Assembly (NCBI GenBank): GCA_019749805.1
Contig: JAIEPH010000047.1
Span: 1 to 53,544 of the forward strand
DNA from: Mycobacteriaceae bacterium
Lineage (GTDB): Bacteria; Actinomycetota; Actinomycetes; Mycobacteriales; Mycobacteriaceae
Direction of reading: 5' to 3'
Length of the DNA stretch: 53,544 bases
Position numbers and translations under genes: made by a program. The notes below the pieces were generated by a model that worked only from the letters and a program-made list of their open reading frames with translations, did no database searches and was not told the DNA's origin. This document shows positions 27,819-35,160 of this stretch, piece by piece (the stretch's first letter is position 1; every line of letters begins with the position of its first letter).

Positions 27819-29089
27819 TCGCCCGCCAGCATGTCGGCCCACATCTGCGGGAAGTCGGGCAGCGTCTTGGCGGTGGTGTCGATGTCCTCGACCTCGACGC
27901 CGTCGACGCGCAACCCCACGATCGCTCCGGCGGTGGCCATCCGGTGATCGGCATACGATCGCCACAGCCCGCCGTGCAGCGGGCTCGCGGTGATCAGCAG
28001 ACCGTCGGGCGTCTCCTCACATTTTCCGCCGAGGCCGTTGATCTCTGCGGAAAGCGCTGCAAGCCGGTCGGTTTCGTGCCCGCGCAGATGCGCGACACCG
28101 CGTAGCCGCGACACCGACCCATCCGGAGCGGTGGCAGCGAGCGCGGCCACCGCAGGTGTCAGCTCACCCACCTCGTGGAGATCGACGTCGATTCCCGTAT
28201 AGGATGCCGGTCCCTGCACCTCGAGATACGAATCACCTTGACGGACAACCGAGCCCAGGTTCTTGAGAACCGTCAGGATCGCGTCGGCAGGCTGCATGCT
28301 GGCCGGCGGCCACCCGATGATGCGGACGGCTCCTCCGGTGACCACTGCGGCAGCCAGGAACGGTACCGCGTTGGAGAGATCGGGCTCGATGATCCAGTGC
28401 CTTGCGGCTATCGGGCCGGGGGAGACGTGCCACCGGTTGGGGAGCGTGTCGTCGACGTCGACTCCGGCGTCGCGAAGCATGGCCATCGTCATCGCGATGT
28501 GCGGGGCCGAGGGCACCGACACCCCGGTGTGCACGATGGTCAAGCCGTCGGTGAACGCCGCACCGGAGAGCAGCAGACCCGACACGAACTGTGAGGACGA
28601 CGATGCGTCGATCGCGACCGTCCCGCCCGCCACCGACGCGGACCCGTGGACGGTGAACGGCAGCGCGTCACCGTCGACGTCGACACCGAGGCTGCGCAGC
28701 GCATCGAGCAGCGGAGCGATGGGCCGGGACCGGGCCTGCTCGTCGCCGTCGAACGTCACGGTCGTCGTGCTCAACGCCGCCACCGGCGGCACGAACCGCA
28801 GGACGGTGCCGGCAAGGCCGCAGTCGATGCGGGTGCCCGGCTGCGGATCGATCCCGCCGCTGAGGGTCAGCTCGGTGTCGGCGCCGTCGACCGTGACACC
28901 GAGCGCGGCGACCGCGCCGATCATGAGATCGGTGTCGCGACTCCGCAACGCGCCGCTGATCGTCGACGTGCCGTTCGCCGTCGCCAGCGCCGCGAGCACC
29001 AGCGCGCGATTGGTCAGCGATTTCGACCCCGGCACGGCGACCGTCGCATGCACGGGACGTGAGGTCGACGGTGCCTGCCAGTTGCTCAC
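27815..29089 (-). CDS. aroA: 3-phosphoshikimate 1-carboxyvinyltransferase (EPSP synthase)
   Basis: Sixth step of the shikimate pathway, joining phosphoenolpyruvate and shikimate-3-phosphate; the target of glyphosate. The 424 residues show the N-terminal PGSKSLTNRALVLAALA signature (about 21-37), DCGLAGTVLRFVPPVAAL (about 92-109), SSQFVSGLLLSGA (about 164-176) and LRGVAHLRGHETDRL near 335. The start is GTG with MSNWQAPS. It overlaps rsgA at the 3' end and is divergent from the SRAP gene across 44 bases. The order aroA-rsgA matches Rv3227-Rv3228. Confidence 0.96.
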   Translation of the reverse strand: MSNWQAPSTSRPVHATVAVPGSKSLTNRALVLAALATANGTSTISGALRSRDTDLMIGAVAALGVTVDGADTELTLSGGIDPQPGTRIDCGLAGTVLRFVPPVAALSTTTVTFDGDEQARSRPIAPLLDALRSLGVDVDGDALPFTVHGSASVAGGTVAIDASSSSQFVSGLLLSGAAFTDGLTIVHTGVSVPSAPHIAMTMAMLRDAGVDVDDTLPNRWHVSPGPIAARHWIIEPDLSNAVPFLAAAVVTGGAVRIIGWPPASMQPADAILTVLKNLGSVVRQGDSYLEVQGPASYTGIDVDLHEVGELTPAVAALAATAPDGSVSRLRGVAHLRGHETDRLAALSAEINGLGGKCEETPDGLLITASPLHGGLWRSYADHRMATAGAIVGLRVDGVEVEDIDTTAKTLPDFPQMWADMLAGD

Positions 29090-29133
29090 GGCTCTATCCT
29101 GCCTTGTCGGTTCGGCGTGCCAACATGGGATAT

Positions 29134-29919
29134 ATGTGTGGACGATTCGCGGTGACCACCGATCCGGCGTTGTTGGCCGAGAAGATCCAGGCGATCGACG
29201 AGAGCGTGGCGGCGGCGAAGAAGGACGCGCCGGCCGCCAATTACAACGTCGCGCCGACGACGACGATCAACACCGTGGTGAAGCGTCATAGCGAGCCCGA
29301 CGACGAGTCGACCCGCCGGCTGCGGTCGATGCGCTGGGGTCTCGTCCCGCCATGGGCCAAGACCGCCGAAGACGGCGGTCCGGACACCAAGGGACCGCTG
29401 TTGATCAACGCGCGCTCGGAGAAACTGATAACCTCGCCCGTCTTCCGGAACTCGGCCAAGAGCAAGCGGTGCCTGATACCGATGGACGGCTGGTACGAAT
29501 GGCGGCCCAACGGAGAGACTTCATCTTCCAAGGCCCGCAAGGCGGCACCCAAGACGCCGTTCTACATGTACGGCGCCGATGGCGAGCCGTTGTTCATGGC
29601 CGGTCTGTGGTCGACGTGGCGCCTCCGGGAGGCGCCGAAGGACTCGGCGCCGCTGTTGAGCTGCACCATCATCACCACCGACGCCGCGGGCCCACTGGCC
29701 GAGATCCACGACCGGATGCCGCTGACCATCAGTGAACGCGACTGGGACCGCTGGCTCGACCCGGACGCGTCGATCGACGAGGGGCTGCTGCGTGGCCACG
29801 GTGACCTGGACCGGATCGAGATCCGTGAGGTGTCCCGGCTGGTCAACAGCATCCGCAACAATGGGCCCGAGTTGATCGAGCCTGCCGAGCCCGAACCTGA
29901 ACAGGCCACGCTGCTGTAG
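29134..29919 (+). CDS. SRAP-domain abasic-site response protein (HMCES/YedK type)
   Basis: A 261-residue protein that forms a covalent thiazolidine link to abasic sites in single-stranded DNA, shielding them. The ATG is set so that Cys2 follows Met1 (MCGRFAVTT), because the family needs an N-terminal Cys after Met removal; upstream in-frame starts would bury it. Other conserved parts are NYNVAPTTTI, MRWGLVPPWAK, NARSEKL, the catalytic Glu region CLIPMDGWYEW, and HDRMPL. The C-terminus is acidic. It is divergent from aroA, as Rv3226c is in M. tuberculosis, and is followed by an accessory cassette not present there. Confidence 0.93.
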   Translation: MCGRFAVTTDPALLAEKIQAIDESVAAAKKDAPAANYNVAPTTTINTVVKRHSEPDDESTRRLRSMRWGLVPPWAKTAEDGGPDTKGPLLINARSEKLITSPVFRNSAKSKRCLIPMDGWYEWRPNGETSSSKARKAAPKTPFYMYGADGEPLFMAGLWSTWRLREAPKDSAPLLSCTIITTDAAGPLAEIHDRMPLTISERDWDRWLDPDASIDEGLLRGHGDLDRIEIREVSRLVNSIRNNGPELIEPAEPEPEQATLL

Positions 29920-29964
29920 CGGACCTTTTCCGGCATATACGGCCGCTCAAGGCAGAATAGCCAT

Positions 29965-29970
29965 TAACAT
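29965..29970 (+). promoter_or_regulatory. -10 box TAACAT before the small membrane gene
   Basis: The hexamer ends six bases before ATG 29977, consistent with a leaderless transcript for the three-gene MpaB cluster. No convincing -35 or ribosome site is seen. Confidence 0.4.
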
Positions 29971-29976
29971 ATCTGC

Positions 29977-30198
29977 ATGCTCGCGGCTGCCAGGAAGGTC
30001 CTCGCCTTCCAGATGACCATCGCCGAGTGGATCGGTACCGGGGCGCTGCTCGCGGTTCCCTACCTGCTCATCGGCATGGCGTGGACGGCCATCGCGGGCG
30101 ACCAGATCGGCTGGGACGGGTCCGCGCGGATCCTGTCGATTCTCGTATCGATCGCCTCGTGGCCTGTGTTGATCGTCCCGGCAGTGTGCACGATATGA
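29977..30198 (+). CDS. Small two-helix membrane protein A
   Basis: A 73-residue protein with two predicted membrane helices (about residues 19-40 and 52-71). It shares a clear pattern with the small gene at 31058: PYLLIG followed by a Trp three residues later, an acidic-Gln pair, then an IL..V...A..WP.L core and a Cys near the end. The ATG has a leaderless -10 upstream. Its stop overlaps the MpaB-type gene by four bases, so the products are made in step. I do not recognise a named family. A role as membrane partner of the oxygenase is inference from context. Confidence 0.65.
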   Translation: MLAAARKVLAFQMTIAEWIGTGALLAVPYLLIGMAWTAIAGDQIGWDGSARILSILVSIASWPVLIVPAVCTI

Positions 30199-31061
30199 CC
30201 GCTGACCGCCGCCGCATCACCATCCGCAGGCGCACGGCCAGGTGGGACCCCGACGAACAAGTCACCGCAGCCGATGCAATGGATTTCTGGTCGTTCGCCG
30301 CAGGAGCGGCCAACGTCATCATGCAGCTGTCGCGTCCCGGGGTGGGCTACGGCGTCGTCGAAAGCAAGGTGGACTCGGGCAATCTGCTCAAACATCCGTG
30401 GAAACGGGCGAGGACGACGTTCCAATACCTCGCGGTCGCGGTCATTGGAACGCCGCAGGACCGCACGGCTTTCCGTGAGGCCGTCAACGGGGCGCATCGG
30501 CACGTCAAGTCCACCCCGGACAGCCCGGTGCGTTACAACGCTTTTGATCGCGACCTTCAGATGTGGGTGGCAGCGTGCCTGTTCGTCGGACTGGAAGACA
30601 CGTACCAACTACTGCGTGGTGAGATGACCGCTGAACAGTCCGAGCAGTTCTACCGGTCGGCATGGACCCTGGGCACGACGCTGCAGGTGACCGAGGACCA
30701 ATGGCCGCCCACCCGAGTGGAATTCGATGCGTACTGGGCCACGGCGTGCGCTCAGGTCGCCATCGATGATCGCGTCCGCGGTTATCTGTTCGACCTGCTG
30801 AACCTGCACATGATCAACCCCGTGCTGGGCCTGCCATTCCGGCCGTTGCTCAGGTTCCTCACCATCGGATTTCTGGCACCGGTGTTCCGTGATGCCATGG
30901 GTGTGCAGTGGGGTGATTTCCGGCAGTGGCTCTTCGAAAGTCTTTTCCTGGTAGTCGCTTTGGCGAACCGATTCCTGCCGGTGTTCGTCCGTCAGGGCGG
31001 CAGTTATGTCCTGTTGGCAGATGTGCGGCGTCGGGTGCGCCGAGAACGCGCGTTGGTGTGA
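30195..31061 (+). CDS. MpaB/DUF2236-family oxygenase
   Basis: A 288-residue protein of the oxygenase-MpaB-containing (DUF2236) family, related to latex-clearing proteins and thought to bind haem b. Family-like segments are the DAMDFWSFAAGAANVIMQLSRPGVGYGVVES opening (about 28-58), the RTTFQYLAVAVIGT and AVNGAHRHVKS block with candidate ligand His102, and FDRDLQMWVAACLFVGLEDTYQLLRG. The C-terminal half is hydrophobic with several aromatic stretches (LLNLHMINPVLGLPFRPLLRFLTIGFLAPVF). It overlaps both neighbours by four bases. The substrate is unknown; no signal peptide is evident. Confidence 0.82.
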   Translation: MTADRRRITIRRRTARWDPDEQVTAADAMDFWSFAAGAANVIMQLSRPGVGYGVVESKVDSGNLLKHPWKRARTTFQYLAVAVIGTPQDRTAFREAVNGAHRHVKSTPDSPVRYNAFDRDLQMWVAACLFVGLEDTYQLLRGEMTAEQSEQFYRSAWTLGTTLQVTEDQWPPTRVEFDAYWATACAQVAIDDRVRGYLFDLLNLHMINPVLGLPFRPLLRFLTIGFLAPVFRDAMGVQWGDFRQWLFESLFLVVALANRFLPVFVRQGGSYVLLADVRRRVRRERALV

Positions 31062-31306
31062 GCATTCTGCGCCGGGTGCTGAGCCGGAAGGTGAGTGTGG
31101 CGGCGATGATCGAATTCGCGCTGTGGCTTGCGATTCCGTACCTGCTCATTGGGTTCGTGTGGGCCTTCTTCGACGCCGAGCAGGTGCAACTGTTCGACAC
31201 CGCGTTCCGCATCCGGTTGCCCGCGGGCTTCGAGATCCTGGCCTACGTCCAGACTGCGGCCATGTGGCCTCAGCTCATGCTCGGCGCCGACGTCTGCGCG
31301 CCGTGA
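31058..31306 (+). CDS. Small two-helix membrane protein B (paralog of protein A)
   Basis: An 82-residue protein with two hydrophobic segments (about 15-38 and 58-76). Like protein A it has A-I/V-PYLLIG with Trp three residues on, followed by an acidic-Gln pair, IL at the start of the second segment, WP.L and a C-terminal Cys. It starts with GTG overlapping the oxygenase stop. The frame runs open upstream through the oxygenase gene, but homology begins here. Two paralogous small membrane proteins bracketing one oxygenase suggests a hetero-oligomeric membrane complex; that is inference. No named family is recognised. Confidence 0.65.
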   Translation: MSILRRVLSRKVSVAAMIEFALWLAIPYLLIGFVWAFFDAEQVQLFDTAFRIRLPAGFEILAYVQTAAMWPQLMLGADVCAP

Positions 31307-31333
31307 AAAGGGCGAGCCCGCGCCGCCGACAAG

Positions 31334-31352
31334 TACCGAGAAATCCTCGGTA
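31334..31352. promoter_or_regulatory. Operator palindrome before TetR gene
   Basis: Perfect 7-bp arms TACCGAG and CTCGGTA separated by AAATC. It occupies the place of the -35 element of the downstream TetR gene, so binding would block transcription; likely autoregulation. Confidence 0.65.
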
Positions 31353-31356
31353 TTGA

Positions 31357-31362
31357 TAGAGT
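31357..31362 (+). promoter_or_regulatory. -10 box TAGAGT for leaderless TetR transcript
   Basis: The hexamer ends seven bases before GTG 31370 and directly follows the operator palindrome. Confidence 0.5.
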
Positions 31363-31369
31363 ATTGCTC

Positions 31370-31951
31370 GTGCCTCGAACAGGCGTGGACGCACGGGGCC
31401 GATTGTTGGACGTGGCACGCCGACGGTTCGCGATCGATGGGGCACTCTCGGCGACCTTGGACGAGGTGCGGCGCGAGGCCGAGGTGAGCGTCGGCGCGCT
31501 CTATCACCACTTTCCCAACAAATTGTCGCTGGCCACCGCCGTCTACGCGCAGTTGATGAGCGAGTACCAGACGGGGTTCATCACGATGCTGCGCGAACAC
31601 GATACGGCCGAGGGAGGTATCCGGGGCGGTGTGAGGTATCACCTGCGATGGGTGACCGCACACCGCGGCGAGGCCGCGCTGTTGCTGGGTTCCCGGCTGG
31701 ACAGTGACGAGTTGCGGCATAGCAACAGCGTGTTTTTCGCGGCGGTCCGGGACTGGTGGCGCCCGCACCAGGCTTACGGGGCGCTAGGACCGCTGGATAT
31801 CGGGATCACCGCCGCGCTGTGGCTCGGGCCTGCGCAGGAGTTCTCGCGCTATTGGGTGGCCGGCTCAGCGGCCAAGCTTCCGCGCGGGGCCGTCGATACG
31901 TTCGCTGATGCCGCCTGGACGGCGTTGCGCGCCAAAGAAACTGAGGAGTGA
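31370..31951 (+). CDS. TetR-family regulator of the accessory cassette
   Basis: A 193-residue TetR-type regulator. The DNA-binding domain spans about residues 5-55 with the helix-turn-helix TLDEVRREAEVSVGALYHHFPNK; the ligand domain holds conserved hydrophobic and aromatic stretches and ends ADAAWTALRAKETEE. It starts at GTG 31370 behind a leaderless promoter and a palindrome that is probably its own operator. It is followed after six bases by an enoyl-CoA hydratase-type gene, so the effector is plausibly an acyl-CoA or a substrate of that enzyme. Whether it also controls the MpaB genes upstream is not known. Confidence 0.85.
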   Translation: MPRTGVDARGRLLDVARRRFAIDGALSATLDEVRREAEVSVGALYHHFPNKLSLATAVYAQLMSEYQTGFITMLREHDTAEGGIRGGVRYHLRWVTAHRGEAALLLGSRLDSDELRHSNSVFFAAVRDWWRPHQAYGALGPLDIGITAALWLGPAQEFSRYWVAGSAAKLPRGAVDTFADAAWTALRAKETEE

Positions 31952-31957
31952 ATCACC

Positions 31958-32812
31958 ATGAAAAGCGAAACCGATTCCCTGTACCGGCGGTTGCTGGCCG
32001 AAGGCGACGCCACGGACGCTCCGGAACGGGTACGGGTGGACCGTCGCGGTGACCGAGCGGTCGTCACACTCGACGAGCCGCAGCGGCTCAACGTGCTCTC
32101 CGCGCCGCTGGTACGACAGCTGCGTCGGGCGCTGACCGTCCTGGATGCCGACCCCGACGTGCGATCCATCGTCATCACCGGTTCCGATCCGGGATTCAGC
32201 GCCGGTGGCGACCTGGAGATGATGGGCGCAGCAATCGAGAACCGCGGTGCCCCGGAGGGCGGTGCCGACGTATGGCGGTGGATCAGACGCGAATTCGGCG
32301 GCATCGCCCGTCTCATCGCAGGTTCGGACACCCTGTTCGTCGCCGCACTCAACGGTCCGGCTGCCGGTGTCGGATTGGCGTGGGCGATGACGTGCGACCT
32401 CGTCATCGCCAGTGAACGGGCCGTGATCGTGCCCGCTTTCGGTCGGCTGGGACTCATTCCTGAGGTCGGAACCAGTTGGGCGCTGACCCGACGGCTGGGC
32501 TATCAGGGAGCGTTGGCGTTCTACCTGTGTGGCGAGCACATCGACGCTGAGACTGCACTGCGTCTTGGGCTGGTGCAGCAGGTGGTCGCTCACGGCGAGC
32601 TGATGAACGCGGCCGACGAATGGTGTTCGCGCATCGCTGACATGCCGCCGCATGCGATGGCGATGACGAAGCCGCTGCTGCGTGCCGCCGCCGACGCGAG
32701 CTGGAATGACGCGCTCACCTTGGAGGAGTTCGCCGAACCGACGTGCTTCACCACCGCGGCCTTCGCGGACAACGTGCACGGCATGCTCGGTCGTCAACGG
32801 ACATCGTCGTAG
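31958..32812 (+). CDS. Enoyl-CoA hydratase/isomerase family protein
   Basis: A 284-residue crotonase-fold enzyme acting on acyl-CoA thioesters. The oxyanion-hole signatures are seen: GSDPGFSAGGDLEMM (about 70-84) and GPAAGVGLAWAMTCDLVIAS (about 133-152). The position after GFSAGG that holds a catalytic Glu in hydratases is not obvious; PAFGRLGLIPEVGTSWALTRRLGY follows, with a Glu in PEVG. So hydratase, isomerase or another crotonase reaction is possible. GAGGAG precedes the ATG by nine bases. It is co-transcribed with the TetR gene. Confidence 0.88.
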   Translation: MKSETDSLYRRLLAEGDATDAPERVRVDRRGDRAVVTLDEPQRLNVLSAPLVRQLRRALTVLDADPDVRSIVITGSDPGFSAGGDLEMMGAAIENRGAPEGGADVWRWIRREFGGIARLIAGSDTLFVAALNGPAAGVGLAWAMTCDLVIASERAVIVPAFGRLGLIPEVGTSWALTRRLGYQGALAFYLCGEHIDAETALRLGLVQQVVAHGELMNAADEWCSRIADMPPHAMAMTKPLLRAAADASWNDALTLEEFAEPTCFTTAAFADNVHGMLGRQRTSS

Positions 32813-32850
32813 CGCGAAGACATGACCTCCGCGCGTGCCACGATGGCGCG

Positions 32851-33570
32851 GTGAGCTTTCAGGTCACCGCGCCGCCGCTGCCGCGGCCCGTGCTGTTCGA
32901 CCAGTTCTGGGGCGACCTCACCTTCGTCCACTGGCCGGTGCAGCCGCAGCGCGTCGCGCACCTGTTCCCTTCGGGCACCCGCCCGGACGTGTTCTCCGAC
33001 GGCCTCACCTATGTGGCGCTGGTGCCTTTCGTGATGCGCCACAGCGCATTGGGCACGTCGCTGCGACTACCGTACTTCGGATGCTTCGCCGAGACCAACA
33101 TCCGGCTGTACTCGGTCGACGACGCCGGCCGCCACGGGGTGCTCTTCAGATCACTGGAGACCGAGCGACTGGCCGTCGTGGGGCTCACGCGAGCGCTGAT
33201 GGGAGTTCCGTACGCCTGGGCGAAGATGCGCGTCATCCAGCGCGACGGTGAAATCACGTATTCAAGCGTGCGGCGCTTGCCGACGAGGGGACTTCGCAGC
33301 AGGCTCCGAGTGCGGATCGGCGATCCGGTGACGCCCACGCCGCTGGAGGTGTGGCTCACGGCGCGCTGGGGCGGGCACACCCGTAAGGCCGGACGTACGT
33401 GGTGGGTGCCCAACGAACACGGCGAGTGGCCGCTGCACGAGGCCGAAATCCTCGACCTCGAGGACGATCTGCTGACCGCGGCGGGAGTGGAGGTCGCGGG
33501 CCGACGCCTACGTGCGCTGTTCTCCCCGGGTGTGCACGCGCGGTTCGGAAGACCCTCGCAGGTGGTCTAG
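32851..33570 (+). CDS. DUF2071 (YqjF-like) protein
   Basis: A 239-residue cytosolic protein of the DUF2071 family, which has an acetoacetate-decarboxylase-like fold without known activity. Characteristic parts are DQFWGDLTFVHWPVQPQRVAHLFPSGTRPDVFSDGLTYVALVPFVM (about 17-62), the NIRLYSVDDAGRHGVLFRSLETERL strand series, and HEAEILDLEDDLLTAAGV near the C-terminus. GTG 32851 has a weak -10 (CACGAT) six bases upstream. Its stop overlaps that of the SDR gene on the other strand. It may belong to the accessory cassette, but the 38-base gap leaves this open. Confidence 0.85.
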   Translation: MSFQVTAPPLPRPVLFDQFWGDLTFVHWPVQPQRVAHLFPSGTRPDVFSDGLTYVALVPFVMRHSALGTSLRLPYFGCFAETNIRLYSVDDAGRHGVLFRSLETERLAVVGLTRALMGVPYAWAKMRVIQRDGEITYSSVRRLPTRGLRSRLRVRIGDPVTPTPLEVWLTARWGGHTRKAGRTWWVPNEHGEWPLHEAEILDLEDDLLTAAGVEVAGRRLRALFSPGVHARFGRPSQVV

Positions 33571-34415
33571 GGGCCGGTGTAGCCGGGCGGGTTCGGCGTG
33601 TCCACCCACAGATCGACACCGAGTTCGGCACCGGGCACGCAGTCGTAGACCGATAGATCGGTGACCCCGGACTCCAGCAATACGTCCTCGCACAGCACGG
33701 TGTTGCCGGTGTACTGGCGGGCCGGCTTGTTGAGGATCACGTACGCGGCATCGGAGTACACCTCCGGCTTGCGGGCCCGGCCCATGGCCTCGTCGCCGCC
33801 GAGCAAGTTCTGTACCGCCGCCGTCGCCACCATCGTGCGGGGCCACAGCGTATTGGAGGCGATGCCCGCATCGCGCATCTCCTCGGCAATTCCCAAGGCG
33901 CACAGTGTCATCCCGTATTTGGCCATCATGTAGGCCGTGGGCTTGAGCCACTTGGGCTCCAACCGGATCGGCGGCGACAGCGTCAGGATGTGCGGATTCT
34001 CGCGTCCCATCATGTGGGGGATGCACGCCTGCGACACCGAATACGTGCCACGCACCTGGATCCCGTTCATCAGGTCGAACCGCTTGAGCGGGACCTCGGT
34101 CACCGAACCCAGGTTGATCGCCGAGGCGTTGTTGACACAGATGTCGATCGCGCCGAACTGCGCGACCGCCGCCTCCACCGCCGATGCGACCGAGTCGCCG
34201 TCGCGGATGTCGCCGACGATCGGCAGCGCCTGGCCGCCCGCCTGCTCGATCTCCTTGGCCGCGGTGTAGACGGTGCCTTCGAGCTTGGGGTGTGGTTCGG
34301 CCGTCTTTGCGACCAGCGCGATGTTCGCGCCGTCGGCGGCCGCCCGCTTGGCGATCGCCAGCCCGATACCGCGGCTGGCTCCGGAGATGAACATGGTCTT
34401 CCCTGAGAGCGACAT
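33567..34415 (-). CDS. Short-chain dehydrogenase/reductase
   Basis: A 282-residue SDR resembling Rv3224. It has the cofactor motif SGASRGIGLAIAKRAA (about residues 11-26), NNAS (about 92-95) and the catalytic YMMAKYG (Tyr and Lys four apart, about 163-169) after SPPIRLEPKWLKPTA. The Ser of the triad precedes it in ILTLSPP. The C-terminal region resembles HSDL2-like SDRs, ending TPNPPGYTGP. The substrate is unknown. The ATG lies 100 bases after a long palindrome that separates it from ybaK, which is upstream on the same strand. Confidence 0.9.
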   Translation of the reverse strand: MSLSGKTMFISGASRGIGLAIAKRAAADGANIALVAKTAEPHPKLEGTVYTAAKEIEQAGGQALPIVGDIRDGDSVASAVEAAVAQFGAIDICVNNASAINLGSVTEVPLKRFDLMNGIQVRGTYSVSQACIPHMMGRENPHILTLSPPIRLEPKWLKPTAYMMAKYGMTLCALGIAEEMRDAGIASNTLWPRTMVATAAVQNLLGGDEAMGRARKPEVYSDAAYVILNKPARQYTGNTVLCEDVLLESGVTDLSVYDCVPGAELGVDLWVDTPNPPGYTGP

Positions 34416-34451
34416 GGCCTCACCCTATGACTCCTCGGTTGAGCCCCGGCG

Positions 34452-34509
34452 CGAACGTGGGTTACCCGCACACCTTTGGCCCCGAAAGCGTGCGGGTAAC
34501 CCACGTTCG
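34452..34509. repeat. 20-bp perfect inverted repeat between ybaK and the SDR gene
   Basis: Arms at 34452-34471 and 34490-34509 are exact reverse complements; the left arm begins CGAACGTGGG and ends TTACCCGCAC. The 18-base loop can itself form CTTT/AAAG pairs. There is no T run on either strand. It may be a tail-less terminator for ybaK or part of a dispersed palindromic family. Confidence 0.7.
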
Positions 34510-34518
34510 GCGCGAAAC

Positions 34519-35034
34519 TCAGGCGCGGATGGCGGCGATGGTCGCGTTGGTCAGCGCGATCAGATCCCGCGGATGCACCGCGACGTCCCAGCCTCGCCTG
34601 CCCGCGCTGCACAGCACGCGATCCCAGGTCAGCGCCGACTCGTCGACAACTGTGGGCAGGGCCCGGCGCTGGCCGAACGGCGAGATCCCACCGATCACGT
34701 ATCCGGTCGAACGTTCGGCGGCCGCGCGCTCAGCCATCGTGACCTTCGGCACGCCCAGCGCGGTGGCGGTCGCCTTGAGCGCGAGCTTGGCGGGCACCGG
34801 CAGCACGGCGACGCCGAGTCTGATGTCGCGGCCGGGGCTCCGGGGCCCCGCCGGCATTGCCACCACCAGCGTTTTGAACACCTGCTCGGGCTCGACGCCC
34901 TCGGTGTGGGCCAGCGCCTGCGCGGCCTCCTCACCGAACGACGAATTGCGGGGGTCGTGGTGGTACTGGAGAACCTCGTGGGGCACCCCGGCTGCCACCA
35001 GGACCGCGATCGCACGAGTTGCCGCACGCGTCAC
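34519..35034 (-). CDS. ybaK: YbaK/EbsC-type aminoacyl-tRNA deacylase
   Basis: A 171-residue trans-editing enzyme that removes mischarged Cys from tRNA-Pro in the best-studied relatives. Features are VPHEVLQYHHDPRNSSFGEEAAQALAH near the N-terminus, QVFKTLVVAMP (catalytic Lys about residue 54), KVTMAERAAAERSTGYVIGGISPFGQRRALPTVVDESAL (about 96-134). GTG start. As I recall, the M. tuberculosis counterpart (Rv3224A/B) is fragmented; here the gene is intact. It is divergent from sigH, and a palindrome separates it from the SDR gene downstream. Confidence 0.92.
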   Translation of the reverse strand: MTRAATRAIAVLVAAGVPHEVLQYHHDPRNSSFGEEAAQALAHTEGVEPEQVFKTLVVAMPAGPRSPGRDIRLGVAVLPVPAKLALKATATALGVPKVTMAERAAAERSTGYVIGGISPFGQRRALPTVVDESALTWDRVLCSAGRRGWDVAVHPRDLIALTNATIAAIRA

Positions 35035-35051
35035 GGGCTTGAGCGTAGTGC

Positions 35052-35079
35052 GGGAACAAGCCCACCCGGTGGCGCTGTT
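35052..35079 (+). promoter_or_regulatory. Candidate SigH-type promoter of sigH
   Basis: GGGAACA at 35052-35058 and GTT at 35077-35079 with an 18-base spacer resemble the SigH/SigR consensus GGGAAYA and GTT. It lies about 80 bases before GTG 35161 and supports autoregulation under thiol stress. Confidence 0.45.
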
Positions 35080-35160
35080 GTTGACGGCAGTCAGGTCTGC
35101 CAGCAGCGGCAGCCGGGAAAGATGTCCGTCTCAACCTCTACGATCGAAGGAGGGGTCAAG

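Noticed and set aside
28263..29291. Plus-strand open frame of 342 codons over aroA
   Set aside because: It overlaps the conserved aroA signatures on the minus strand and shows only Ser/Ala/Thr-rich translation.
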